A program made the translations under genes and the position numbers. A model generated the notes under the pieces. That model was not told where the DNA came from, ran no database searches, and saw nothing but the letters and a program-made list of their open reading frames with translations. From Capillimicrobium parvum (GTDB lineage: Bacteria; Actinomycetota; Thermoleophilia; Solirubrobacterales; Solirubrobacteraceae): DNA of 64,000 nucleotides. Of the stretch, positions 50,488-57,897 are shown piece after piece. The stretch covers positions 5,332,001-5,396,000 of the forward strand of contig NZ_CP087164.1 of the NCBI RefSeq assembly GCF_021172045.1. Direction: 5' to 3'. How positions within the stretch are numbered: the stretch's first letter is position 1; each line of letters begins with the position of its first letter.

Positions 50488-52475
50488 GCAACCGACGTGC
50501 GCTGATCACCGGGATCACCGGGCAGGACGGCTCCTATCTGGCCGAGCTGCTGCTGGAGAAGGGCTACGAGGTCCACGGCATGGTGCGCCGGGCCTCGACG
50601 GAGAAGTTCGACCGCATCGAGCACCTGCGCGACCGGATCACCCTGCACCAGGGCGACCTGCTCGACCACCGCTCGCTCACCGACGCGCTGCGCAACTCGC
50701 GCCCGGACGAGATCTACAACCTGGCCGCGATGTCGTTCGTCGCCGTCTCCTGGATCCAGCCGACGCTGACGGCCGAGTTCACCGGCGTCGGCGTCACGCG
50801 GCTGCTGGAGGCGATGCGCGAGGTCTGCCCCGGCGCGCGCTTCTACCAGGCGTCGAGCTCGGAGATGTTCGGCAAGGTCCTCGAGGTCCCGCAGACCGAG
50901 AGCACGCCGTTCTACCCCCGCTCTCCGTACGGCGTGGCGAAGGCCTACGGCCACTTCATCACGGTCAACTATCGCGAGTCCTACGACCTCCACGCCACTT
51001 CGGGAATCTTGTTCAATCACGAATGCGTGCCTGCAACCACTCCGTTGCACGTTCGGGAGAACGGCGTCATCGGCATCAAGACGCCGACGGACCTCGTGAA
51101 GCTCCGGCGCAAGGGTTCCAGCACCCAGCAGTTCACCCCTGACGGGCTGCTCGAGGTCTGGGACGGCGAGGACTGGACGCCGATCACCGCGATCACCGCG
51201 ACCCGGCGGCGCGCCACCGACCCGGACCACCGCCTGCTGTCGACCCAGACGCGCGCGGGCGTGGTGGACACCACCGCCCACCACCACATGCTCGACAGCG
51301 ACCGCGAGGTCCTGCGGGCCGACACGTTGAAGCAGGGTGACCGGCTGGCCCTGGCCGAGGCGATGCCTGAGCCGACCGGCTGGAGCGTGGTGACCGAGGA
51401 GCTCGCACAGCTGCTCGGCTACCTCGCGGCCGACGGCTACGTGCCCCGCCCGGGCGACACGACGGTCAGCTTCCGCAACAACGATGCCCTCCTGCGGGCT
51501 CATGTCGCCCAGCTCTGGTCTCGGTGCTTTCTCGGCACCTCCCGGGAGGACACGGGCATCTCCGGCTTCACCGGCGGCGAGACGCACGCGGTTCAGCTCG
51601 CGGGAGCGCCATCGGTTGCCGCGTGGCTCCGCGACCAGCTCTACACCGCGACCGGCCTCAAGCAGGTTCCGCCGGTCATCCTCAACGCCGATGCAGCGAC
51701 GCAGTACGAGTTCCTCGTCGGCTACTACGACGGCGACGGGCTCAAGCGGGGCAAGGGCCTGTCGGTCAAGACGAACAGCGCGGTGCTCGCCCAAGGCGTC
51801 TGCTGGCTGTTCCACAACCAGGGCATGCCGGCATCTGTCTACGCCGAGCAGCGCAACGGCGCGACCTACTACCAGCTGAACCTGCACTCGGCCGTGAAGG
51901 TCGGGGCCAAGGGCCAGCATCTCGCGAAGGACCCCGCCGAGGTCCAGCAGATCGTCGATGCGCATGTCGCCGACGACGACTGGGTGTTCGACCTCGAGAC
52001 CGAGAGCGGCGCCTTCTGCGCAGGGGTCGGGCGCGTGATCGTGCACAACTCACCGCGCCGAGGGCTGGAGTTCGTGACCCGCAAGATCACCTGGCACGCG
52101 GCCGCGATCCGGCTCGGGCAGCGCGACCACCTCGCGCTGGGCAACCTCGACGCCGAGCGCGACTGGGGCTACGCGAGGGACTACGTAGAGGCCATGTGGC
52201 TCATGCTCCAGCGCGACGAGGCCGACGACTTCGTGATCGCGACCGGCAAGTCTCATTCGGTGCGTCAGTGCGTGGAGATCGCGTTCGATCACGTGGGGCT
52301 CGACTGGGAGCAGTACGTGCGCCTCGACCCGCAGTTCGTGCGGCCGGCCGAGGTCGATCACCTCATCGGCGACCCGACCAAGGCGCGCGAGCAGCTCGGC
52401 TGGGAGCCGCGGACGAGCTTCGAGGAGCTGATCCGGCTGATGGTCGATGCCGACCTGAAGCTGCTGGCCCGTTAG
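50484..52475 (+). CDS. gmd: GDP-mannose 4,6-dehydratase interrupted by an intein
   Basis: A 663-residue precursor. The extein is residues 1-180 plus 523-663, which is 321 residues after splicing, normal for the enzyme. It converts GDP-mannose to GDP-4-keto-6-deoxymannose, the branch point to GDP-rhamnose and GDP-fucose. [19 protein letters not shown] is the NADP motif; Ser125-Ser126-Glu127 and Tyr149-xxx-Lys153 are the catalytic residues. The intein (181-522) splits the very conserved motif after GILFNHE and before SPRRG, so activity needs splicing. The ATG overlaps the preceding stop by 4 bp. A partly similar, intein-free paralogue is at 53008-53967. Confidence 0.95.
   Translation: MSNRRALITGITGQDGSYLAELLLEKGYEVHGMVRRASTEKFDRIEHLRDRITLHQGDLLDHRSLTDALRNSRPDEIYNLAAMSFVAVSWIQPTLTAEFTGVGVTRLLEAMREVCPGARFYQASSSEMFGKVLEVPQTESTPFYPRSPYGVAKAYGHFITVNYRESYDLHATSGILFNHECVPATTPLHVRENGVIGIKTPTDLVKLRRKGSSTQQFTPDGLLEVWDGEDWTPITAITATRRRATDPDHRLLSTQTRAGVVDTTAHHHMLDSDREVLRADTLKQGDRLALAEAMPEPTGWSVVTEELAQLLGYLAADGYVPRPGDTTVSFRNNDALLRAHVAQLWSRCFLGTSREDTGISGFTGGETHAVQLAGAPSVAAWLRDQLYTATGLKQVPPVILNADAATQYEFLVGYYDGDGLKRGKGLSVKTNSAVLAQGVCWLFHNQGMPASVYAEQRNGATYYQLNLHSAVKVGAKGQHLAKDPAEVQQIVDAHVADDDWVFDLETESGAFCAGVGRVIVHNSPRRGLEFVTRKITWHAAAIRLGQRDHLALGNLDAERDWGYARDYVEAMWLMLQRDEADDFVIATGKSHSVRQCVEIAFDHVGLDWEQYVRLDPQFVRPAEVDHLIGDPTKAREQLGWEPRTSFEELIRLMVDADLKLLAR
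51024..52049 (+). mobile_element. intein with LAGLIDADG homing endonuclease in gmd
   Basis: A 342-residue in-frame insertion. It starts with Cys1 ([10 protein letters not shown]) and ends VIVHN followed by extein Ser, the standard class 1 splice chemistry. The block B pattern is TTAH at intein residues 83-86. The first dodecapeptide is LLGYLAADG (130-138) and the second [10 protein letters not shown] (230-239), with the acidic residues Asp137 and Asp238 intact. Block F reads [15 protein letters not shown] (320-334). The element looks capable of both splicing and homing. Codons just outside the 5' junction (ACT, GGA, TTG, AAT, GAA) are unusual for this genome, consistent with co-conversion of flanking DNA during homing. 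Confidence 0.93.
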
Positions 52476-52529
52476 CGTGGACGGTCGCCGGGTACCGGTT
52501 GGCGAAGGACACGATCGCGAGGAGCGTTG

Positions 52530-53024
52530 ATGAACGTCATCCCGAAGCGGAAATCCAAGAAGCAGAAGGCCCTGAAGAAGGCCGGCAAGACCGCCGCCAA
52601 GGCCAAGGCCGTCCAGAAGGCGCCGAAGGCCGCCGCCACCGTCTGGGCCGGCAAGCGCAGCGGCAAGATCGTCAAGGGGGCGATCGTCGCCGTCGTCGGC
52701 GTCGTCACCCTCAAGGCGATCCGCAGCAAGATGAAGGGCGGCGACCAGCCCGCCCCACCCCAGCCGCAGAGCTACCGCGCGACGGAGACGCCGGCGTCCA
52801 GCCAGCAGACCGGCGCGACGCCGGGCCACCCGTCGCCGTCCGGCCCGACCGCCACCGCAGCGGCCAAGGACGATGCGGTCGCGTCGGCGGCCACGGCCTC
52901 GCCGGCCTCGTCGGCGCCGAAGGAGAGCACGCCGGGGAACGCCGAGCCGGCGCCGGATCCGGGCCAGTCGGCCACGCCGCCGCACGGCGACAAGGCCGCC
53001 GACGATCTCAAGGGCACGAGCTAG
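52530..53024 (+). CDS. lysine/alanine-rich protein with one membrane segment
   Basis: A 164-residue protein of unknown function. Residues 1-50 are rich in Lys, Ala and Gln (KRKSKKQKALKKAGKTAAKA), like histone H1-type tails. Residues about 52-70 (IVKGAIVAVVGVVTLKAI) are hydrophobic, and the remainder is a Pro/Ala/Ser-rich low-complexity tail. GAGGAG lies a few bases before the ATG, supporting this start. The basic face may hold nucleic acid or acidic polymer near the membrane. Its 3' end overlaps the convergent gene by 17 bp. Confidence 0.6.
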   Translation: MNVIPKRKSKKQKALKKAGKTAAKAKAVQKAPKAAATVWAGKRSGKIVKGAIVAVVGVVTLKAIRSKMKGGDQPAPPQPQSYRATETPASSQQTGATPGHPSPSGPTATAAAKDDAVASAATASPASSAPKESTPGNAEPAPDPGQSATPPHGDKAADDLKGTS

Positions 53025-53967
53025 GAGGTTCGCGCGCGGCCTGCAGATCACGCAGGTCGTGCGCGACCATGTCCCCGATCAGCTCCTCGAAGCTGATCGT
53101 CGGTCGCCAGCCGAGCCGCTCGCGGGCCTTCTCCGGGTCGCCGACCGGGAGCGTCGCCTGCGGGGCGCGCACGAGGGCCTCGTCGACGCGGATGTGCTCG
53201 TCCGGGTCGACGCCGGCCGCGGCGAACGCCACGTCGACGAGCTCGCGCACCGTGCGTCCCACCCCGCTGGCCAGCACGTAGTCATCGGGCTCGTCCTGCT
53301 CGACCATCAGCCGCGCCGCCGCGACGACGTCGCGCGCCGCCGACCAGTCGCGCACCGCGTCGAGGTCGCCGAGCACCAGCTCGTCGGCGAGGCCGAGGGC
53401 GATCGCCGCCGCGCCCCTCGTGACCTTGCGGGTGACGAAGCGCTCGGGCCGGCGCTCGGACTCGTGGTTGTAGGCGATGCCCGCGCTGACGTGCAGCCCG
53501 CGGCCGCGCCAGACGCGCGCGAGCTGCAGCGCCGCCAGCTTCGCGACGCCATACGGGGTCAGGGGCCGGCACGGGGACGCCTCGTTCTGCGGCGACTCGC
53601 CCGCGTCCCCGAAGATCTCCGACGAGCTGCTGGCGTAGACGCGCACGTCGCGATCCAGCGAGGCCGCGGCGTCGAACAGCACGGCGGTCGCCGCGGCGAT
53701 CGCCGTGAACGTCTCGACGGGGCGCTCCCACGAGAGCGGCACGAAGCTGGGCGCGCCGAGGTGGAAGATCCAGTCGGGCTCGGCCTCGGCGACCGCGCGG
53801 CGCAGCGACTCGGCGTCGAGCAGGTCGCCGTGGACGAGCCGCACCCCGTCGAGCGCGACGTCGGGCTCGCGGCGCACCAGCCCGGCGACCTCGTGGCCGT
53901 CCTCGAGCAGCATCTCGCTGAGGATCGAGCCGTCCTGGCCCGCGACGCCGGTGACCAGAGCCCGCAC
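53008..53967 (-). CDS. GDP-mannose 4,6-dehydratase-like enzyme, no intein
   Basis: A 319-residue extended short-chain dehydrogenase with a GTG start. LVTGVAGQDGSILSEMLLEDG is the NADP motif of the dehydratase group. The catalytic blocks are YASSSSEIFGDAG and TPYGVAKLAALQ. NHESERRPERFVTRKVTRG corresponds to the motif split by the intein in gmd and is intact here. It may be a second dehydratase or act on the keto product as a reductase or epimerase; the close GMD pattern favours a dehydratase-like activity. Confidence 0.84.
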   Translation of the reverse strand: MRALVTGVAGQDGSILSEMLLEDGHEVAGLVRREPDVALDGVRLVHGDLLDAESLRRAVAEAEPDWIFHLGAPSFVPLSWERPVETFTAIAAATAVLFDAAASLDRDVRVYASSSSEIFGDAGESPQNEASPCRPLTPYGVAKLAALQLARVWRGRGLHVSAGIAYNHESERRPERFVTRKVTRGAAAIALGLADELVLGDLDAVRDWSAARDVVAAARLMVEQDEPDDYVLASGVGRTVRELVDVAFAAAGVDPDEHIRVDEALVRAPQATLPVGDPEKARERLGWRPTISFEELIGDMVAHDLRDLQAAREPPSSCP

Positions 53968-53978
53968 GGCGTCCGATG

Positions 53979-55382
53979 CTAGCCGGGCAACCCCCGCCGG
54001 CCGCGTGCCAGCACGGCGCTCGGGTCGTACGTCGCGTGCCCGGGCGCTTCGACGCGGGCGACGACGATCCGCCAGGGCTCGCCGCCCGCGTGAAGGTCGA
54101 CGTGGCCGACACGCGTGGCGAAGACCGGGCACGGGAGGCTGATCGGGAACGTGGCCGGATTCTCCGTCTGCCAACCGAGCCACTCCGCCGGGTGCCCGGC
54201 GACCAGCGCGTCTCCGGCGTGGACACTCACCGCAAGCAGGTCGCGATACGGCGTCGGCTCGCGCCACGCCGCGATCGGCGCCCCGGCGATGAGGTACCCC
54301 TGGCGCGCCTGGGTCTCGCGGACGGCCTGGGCGAGCTTGCCGGTGTCCCAGAGGCAGTTGAACAGCGTGCCCGCCTGCCTCGCCCACTTGAGCTCGAGCC
54401 ACACCGGCGGAGTCGTCTCGCCGAGTTCGATGTCCAGTGGGCCGATGCGCGGCCACGCCGCCAGCCGCCCGCGGATCGCCACCTGGGTGCGGACCGCCGT
54501 CAAGCGGCGCAGCTGCGCGGCGAGCGCGCGCTCGAACATCGACTCCCGGAGGGTCGCCGGGTCCTGACCGGCCTCCTCGCATTCGGCCGCCCATGCCCGT
54601 ATCGCATGAAGGATCAGATGCTCGGTGGCGTCGCGCTCGTCCGGGACGTCGTCGAGGGCCGCACCCACGTCGAACCCGGGCCACAGCTCGCGCCCCACGA
54701 GCCGTTCACAGGCGAGCAGGAGCCGGACGAACTCCTGGGTCGGCTCCAGGGACCCGTCAGGTGGATACGAGTTCACGCCGGCACTGCGCACCTTGTCGAC
54801 CTGAGAGACGTATCTCAGCGACCACGCCAGGCCGTCGGTGGCCAGGACCGGATACTCGGTCCAGGACTCGAGGCGCAGCAGTGAGAGCTCCGCCCGAAAG
54901 CGCGCCCATTCGTCAGCCGCGATGCGGACGCCGCGACGTACCGGCCGACGGTCGGGCAGGCGGATGTCGACCTTGGCCCCCGCGACCCCGGAGCGCGAGA
55001 CCGCCTGGACGCGAACCTCGCTGTCCGTGAGCCCGGCCGTCAGCCGCAGGTCGAACGCGGCGTCCGCGAGCGCGCCCCCCGCCGGCGCCGCGGGGTCGCC
55101 GTCGACGGCCCGGCCCACGCGCTGGCCCGCCACGTACGCGTCGCGTTCGTCGTGCGACGAGAACCGCCGCACACGCGTCGCGCGCCGCCACTCGAGCTCG
55201 TCCACGTCGTCCTCGGCAAGGAGGTCCAGCAGCGTCCCGCCGTGCGAGACGCAGCAGGCCGTCGGCCCGTCCGTTCCGACGGAGACGGCGACGCCCTCAC
55301 CGGCGAGCATGAACCGATGGTCGGTCAGACGGGCGATGGTTGCGGCGGCCTCCGGCCCCTGCTCCACGACGAAGGCGGTCAT
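53979..55382 (-). CDS. uncharacterised protein with PD-(D/E)XK nuclease-like motif
   Basis: A 467-residue protein that I do not recognise. No signal peptide or membrane segment is seen. The C-terminal half contains Glu284, then IGPLDIEL with Asp317, then PVWLELKW with Glu330 and Lys332, a spacing that matches the D...ExK core of PD-(D/E)XK nucleases, followed by a helix-rich QAVRETQARQGYLIAG segment. The N-terminal 200 residues are rich in short beta-strand patterns. It sits between sugar genes but shares no sugar-enzyme motif. A defence or DNA-repair function is possible. It starts at ATG 55382. Confidence 0.65.
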   Translation of the reverse strand: MTAFVVEQGPEAAATIARLTDHRFMLAGEGVAVSVGTDGPTACCVSHGGTLLDLLAEDDVDELEWRRATRVRRFSSHDERDAYVAGQRVGRAVDGDPAAPAGGALADAAFDLRLTAGLTDSEVRVQAVSRSGVAGAKVDIRLPDRRPVRRGVRIAADEWARFRAELSLLRLESWTEYPVLATDGLAWSLRYVSQVDKVRSAGVNSYPPDGSLEPTQEFVRLLLACERLVGRELWPGFDVGAALDDVPDERDATEHLILHAIRAWAAECEEAGQDPATLRESMFERALAAQLRRLTAVRTQVAIRGRLAAWPRIGPLDIELGETTPPVWLELKWARQAGTLFNCLWDTGKLAQAVRETQARQGYLIAGAPIAAWREPTPYRDLLAVSVHAGDALVAGHPAEWLGWQTENPATFPISLPCPVFATRVGHVDLHAGGEPWRIVVARVEAPGHATYDPSAVLARGRRGLPG

Positions 55383-55427
55383 GGGGGCATGGTCGCGGCG
55401 AGGCCGAACGACCTGACAGACACCGGA

Positions 55428-55503
55428 CTACCGCGACGCGGCCGTCGCCCACTTCATCGTGCGCCGCAGGCCGTCACGCAGCTCGACGTCGGCGGTCCAT
55501 CCG
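55428..55503 (-). pseudogene. remnant of an epimerase 3' end
   Basis: About 68 bp just beyond the epimerase stop repeat its last codons with a 71-bp period. On this strand the fragment encodes WTADVELRDGLRRTMKWATAA plus two residues and a stop, against a WATAA end with one Lys/Glu change in the intact gene. It is probably the leftover 3' end of a second epimerase gene after a recombination or deletion, or the result of a slipped duplication. Confidence 0.75.
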
Positions 55504-55504
55504 G

Positions 55505-56437
55505 CTACGCGGCCGTCGCCCACTCCATCGTGCGCCGCAAGCCGTCACGCAGCTCGACGTCGGCGGTCCATCCGAGCTCCTCGCGGGCGCGGGTGACGTC
55601 GAGGCAGCTGCGCTCGAGCTCGCCCGCGCGCGCGTCGGCGAACTCGGGCTCGAAGTCCCCTTCGGCGAGCGGGCGCAGCACCTCGACGATGTCGAGCACC
55701 GAGCTCTCGCGGCCGGTGCCGACGTTGTACTCGCCGTGCGCCTCGGGGTGCGCGAGCACCGCGATCAGCGCGGCGACCACGTCGGCGACGAACACGTAGT
55801 CGCGAGTCTGGCGGCCGTCGCCGTAGATGACGGGGCGCTCGCCGCGCTCGAGGCGGCCGCAGAAGATCGCGACGACCCCCGCCTCGCCGAGCGGATCCTG
55901 GCGCGGGCCGTAGACGTTGCCGAGCCGGACCGACGCGGCGGGCGTCCCGTAGAGGCGCGTGAACAGCCCGAGGTAGCGCTCGGCGCAGAACTTCGACTGA
56001 CCGTACGGCGCCTCGGGCAGCGGCTCGACGGTCTCCGGCGTCGGGATCAGGTCGGTCTCGCCGTAGATCGCCCCGCCGGTCGAGACGTTGATCATCCGGC
56101 CCTCGACCGAGCGCACGCCGTTGAGGACGTTGATCGTCCCTTCGATGTTCGTGCGCGCGTCGAAGGCCGGGTCGGCGACCGAGCGGCGCACGTCGATCTG
56201 CGCCGCGAGGTGGAAGGCGACCTCCGGCTTGACCTGGGCGAAGACGTCGTCGACCTCGAGCGGGTTGCGCACGTCCGCCCGGTGGACCGTCGCGCCGGCA
56301 GCGAGCGCGGGCCCGAGGTTCTCCTCCTTGCCGGTCGAGAAGTCGTCGAGCACCGCCACGTCATGGCCCTCGCCGAGCAGCCGGTCCACGAGGTTCGATC
56401 CGATGAATCCGGCACCGCCGGTGACGAGGGTTCGCAT
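55505..56437 (-). CDS. NAD-dependent UDP-sugar epimerase (GalE-like)
   Basis: A 310-residue extended short-chain dehydrogenase. LVTGGAGFIGSNLVDRLLGEG at residues 4-24 binds NAD. NVSTGGAIYGETD near residue 118 and APYGQSKFCAERY near residue 143 carry the Ser/Thr and Tyr-xxx-Lys triad. NVYGPRQDPLGEAGVVAIF near residue 173 is typical of UDP-glucose/GlcNAc 4-epimerases of the short actinobacterial type. TAGCCT on this strand (56449 down to 56444) is 6 nt before the ATG. Its 3' end is partly duplicated downstream. Confidence 0.87.
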   Translation of the reverse strand: MRTLVTGGAGFIGSNLVDRLLGEGHDVAVLDDFSTGKEENLGPALAAGATVHRADVRNPLEVDDVFAQVKPEVAFHLAAQIDVRRSVADPAFDARTNIEGTINVLNGVRSVEGRMINVSTGGAIYGETDLIPTPETVEPLPEAPYGQSKFCAERYLGLFTRLYGTPAASVRLGNVYGPRQDPLGEAGVVAIFCGRLERGERPVIYGDGRQTRDYVFVADVVAALIAVLAHPEAHGEYNVGTGRESSVLDIVEVLRPLAEGDFEPEFADARAGELERSCLDVTRAREELGWTADVELRDGLRRTMEWATAA

Positions 56438-56601
56438 CCGACGAGGCTATCTCGACCCGACGCGATGTAGCCCTGTATCACCGCAGGCATCGCACCCGGA
56501 TCACCCTGACGGATCGGCCGTGTGCACGGCTGCGCGACGAGCCCGCAGAACCGGCTGCTCGTTCGGGGAGCCGATCGCCCGCCGTGGTGACCGCCGCCGC
56601 A

Positions 56602-56607
56602 TAGGAT
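56602..56607 (+). promoter_or_regulatory. -10 box of the alcohol dehydrogenase gene
   Basis: TAGGAT ends 7 nt before the ATG at 56615, predicting a leaderless mRNA. The rest of the 177-bp divergent spacer 56438-56614 shows no gene. Confidence 0.45.
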
Positions 56608-56614
56608 CGCCGCC

Positions 56615-57718
56615 ATGCAGATCCGCGCAGCAGTTCTCGAGGAGTTCGGAAAGCCCTTGGTCGTGCAGGACGTCGAGCTGGCCGGCCCCGGGCCCGGCGA
56701 GGTGCTCGTCCGGCTCGAGGCCTGCGGCGTGTGCCACACCGACCTCTACACGGCGTCGGGCGCGGACCCGTCGGGCTACGCGCCGACGGTGCTGGGCCAC
56801 GAGGGCGCGGGCGTCGTCGAGGCGATCGGCGAGGGCGTCGCGAGCGTCGCGCCCGGCGACCACGTGGTGACCTTGTTCTCGCCGCAGTGCGGCGAGTGCG
56901 TGCACTGCGTCTCGCCGAAGACGAACCTGTGCCTCGCGATCCGCGAGCAGCAGAACAAGGGCTTCCTGCCCGACGGCACGACCCGGCTGTCGCGAGGCGG
57001 GGAGACGATGCGCCACTTCATGGGCACCTCGACGTTCGCCGAGGCGACGGTCATGCCCGAGATCGCGCTGGCGAAGGTGTCGCCCGAGGCGCCGCTCGAG
57101 GCGGCCGCCCTGTTCGCGTGCGGCCTGACCACCGGGCTGGGCGCGGCAATGTACACCGCGAAGGTCGAGGCGGGGTCGTTCTGCGTCGTCTTCGGCGCGG
57201 GCATGGTCGGCCTCGGCGCGGTCGTCGGCTGCCGGCTGCAGGGCGCCGAGCGGATCGTCTGCGTCGACATGTCCGACGACCGCCTGCAGCTGGCCAAGCA
57301 GCACGGCGCGACCGACCTCATGCGCGGCGGCCCCGAGGCGACCGACGCGATCCTCGAGATGACCGGCGGCTTCGGCGCCGACCACACGTTCGAGTGCACC
57401 GGCCTCGTCGGCGTCATGCGCCAGGCGGTCGAGTCGGCGCGGATGGGCTGGGGGCTGTGCACGGTGTGCGGCGTGGCCGGCAAGGGCGAGACGCTCGACA
57501 TCGTGCCGCGGTTCCTGATCACCGGACGGCGGGTGTGCGGCTCGAGCTTCGGCGGCGCCAAGGGACGCGAGAACGTGCCGCAGCTCGTCCAGCGCTACCT
57601 CGACGGCGACATCGACGCGGAGGCGTTCATCTCGCACCGGCTCTCGCTCGACGACGTCAACCACGGCTTCGAACTGATGGAGCGCCAGGACGGCATCCGC
57701 AGCGTCATCGGCTTCTGA
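56615..57718 (+). CDS. zinc-dependent class III-type alcohol dehydrogenase
   Basis: A 367-residue medium-chain dehydrogenase. ACGVCHTDLYTASG near residue 36 and GHEGAGVVEAIGEGV near residue 60 give the catalytic zinc ligands. CGECVHCVSPKTNLC near residue 94 holds the four structural zinc cysteines. FGAGMVGLGAVVG near residue 193 is the NAD motif. The pattern fits class III enzymes acting on thiol adducts of formaldehyde; in actinobacteria the thiol is often mycothiol. It is unlinked in function to the surrounding sugar genes. Confidence 0.86.
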   Translation: MQIRAAVLEEFGKPLVVQDVELAGPGPGEVLVRLEACGVCHTDLYTASGADPSGYAPTVLGHEGAGVVEAIGEGVASVAPGDHVVTLFSPQCGECVHCVSPKTNLCLAIREQQNKGFLPDGTTRLSRGGETMRHFMGTSTFAEATVMPEIALAKVSPEAPLEAAALFACGLTTGLGAAMYTAKVEAGSFCVVFGAGMVGLGAVVGCRLQGAERIVCVDMSDDRLQLAKQHGATDLMRGGPEATDAILEMTGGFGADHTFECTGLVGVMRQAVESARMGWGLCTVCGVAGKGETLDIVPRFLITGRRVCGSSFGGAKGRENVPQLVQRYLDGDIDAEAFISHRLSLDDVNHGFELMERQDGIRSVIGF

Positions 57719-57745
57719 GCGCTGGGTCCATCCGGTGAACGCCGC

Positions 57746-57774
57746 TTGACGGTGCGCGCCGGCTGACCTACAAA
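57746..57774 (+). promoter_or_regulatory. promoter of the 27-residue gene
   Basis: TTGACG (57746-57751) and TACAAA (57769-57774) are separated by 17 bp, the best complete promoter in the window. The ATG at 57781 falls at the expected transcription start, so the message would be leaderless. Confidence 0.6.
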
Positions 57775-57780
57775 TCCGAT

Positions 57781-57864
57781 ATGTCCTATCGAGAAGCTGC
57801 TGAGTGGGTGGCGATCGTGCTCGCCCTCCCGGTCATCGTCGTCCTGTGGACGCTGGCCGGCTGA
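57781..57864 (+). CDS. 27-residue single-span membrane protein
   Basis: An ATG-to-TGA frame of 28 codons encodes MSYREAAEWVAIVLALPV plus nine residues: a short charged N-terminus followed by one hydrophobic segment. It is preceded at the correct distance by a near-consensus promoter, which makes a chance open frame less likely. No ribosome-binding site exists, as expected for a leaderless mRNA. The function is unknown; proteins of this size often regulate or stabilise membrane enzymes. Confidence 0.5.
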   Translation: MSYREAAEWVAIVLALPVIVVLWTLAG

Positions 57865-57897
57865 GGCCAGCAGGAAGTCGACGCGCCGCGGCGCCGG

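Noticed and set aside
51024-52049. Two separate genes, or an insertion that destroyed gmd
   Set aside because: The insertion keeps the frame and carries every splice-junction residue of an intein, and the flanking parts join into a complete dehydratase.
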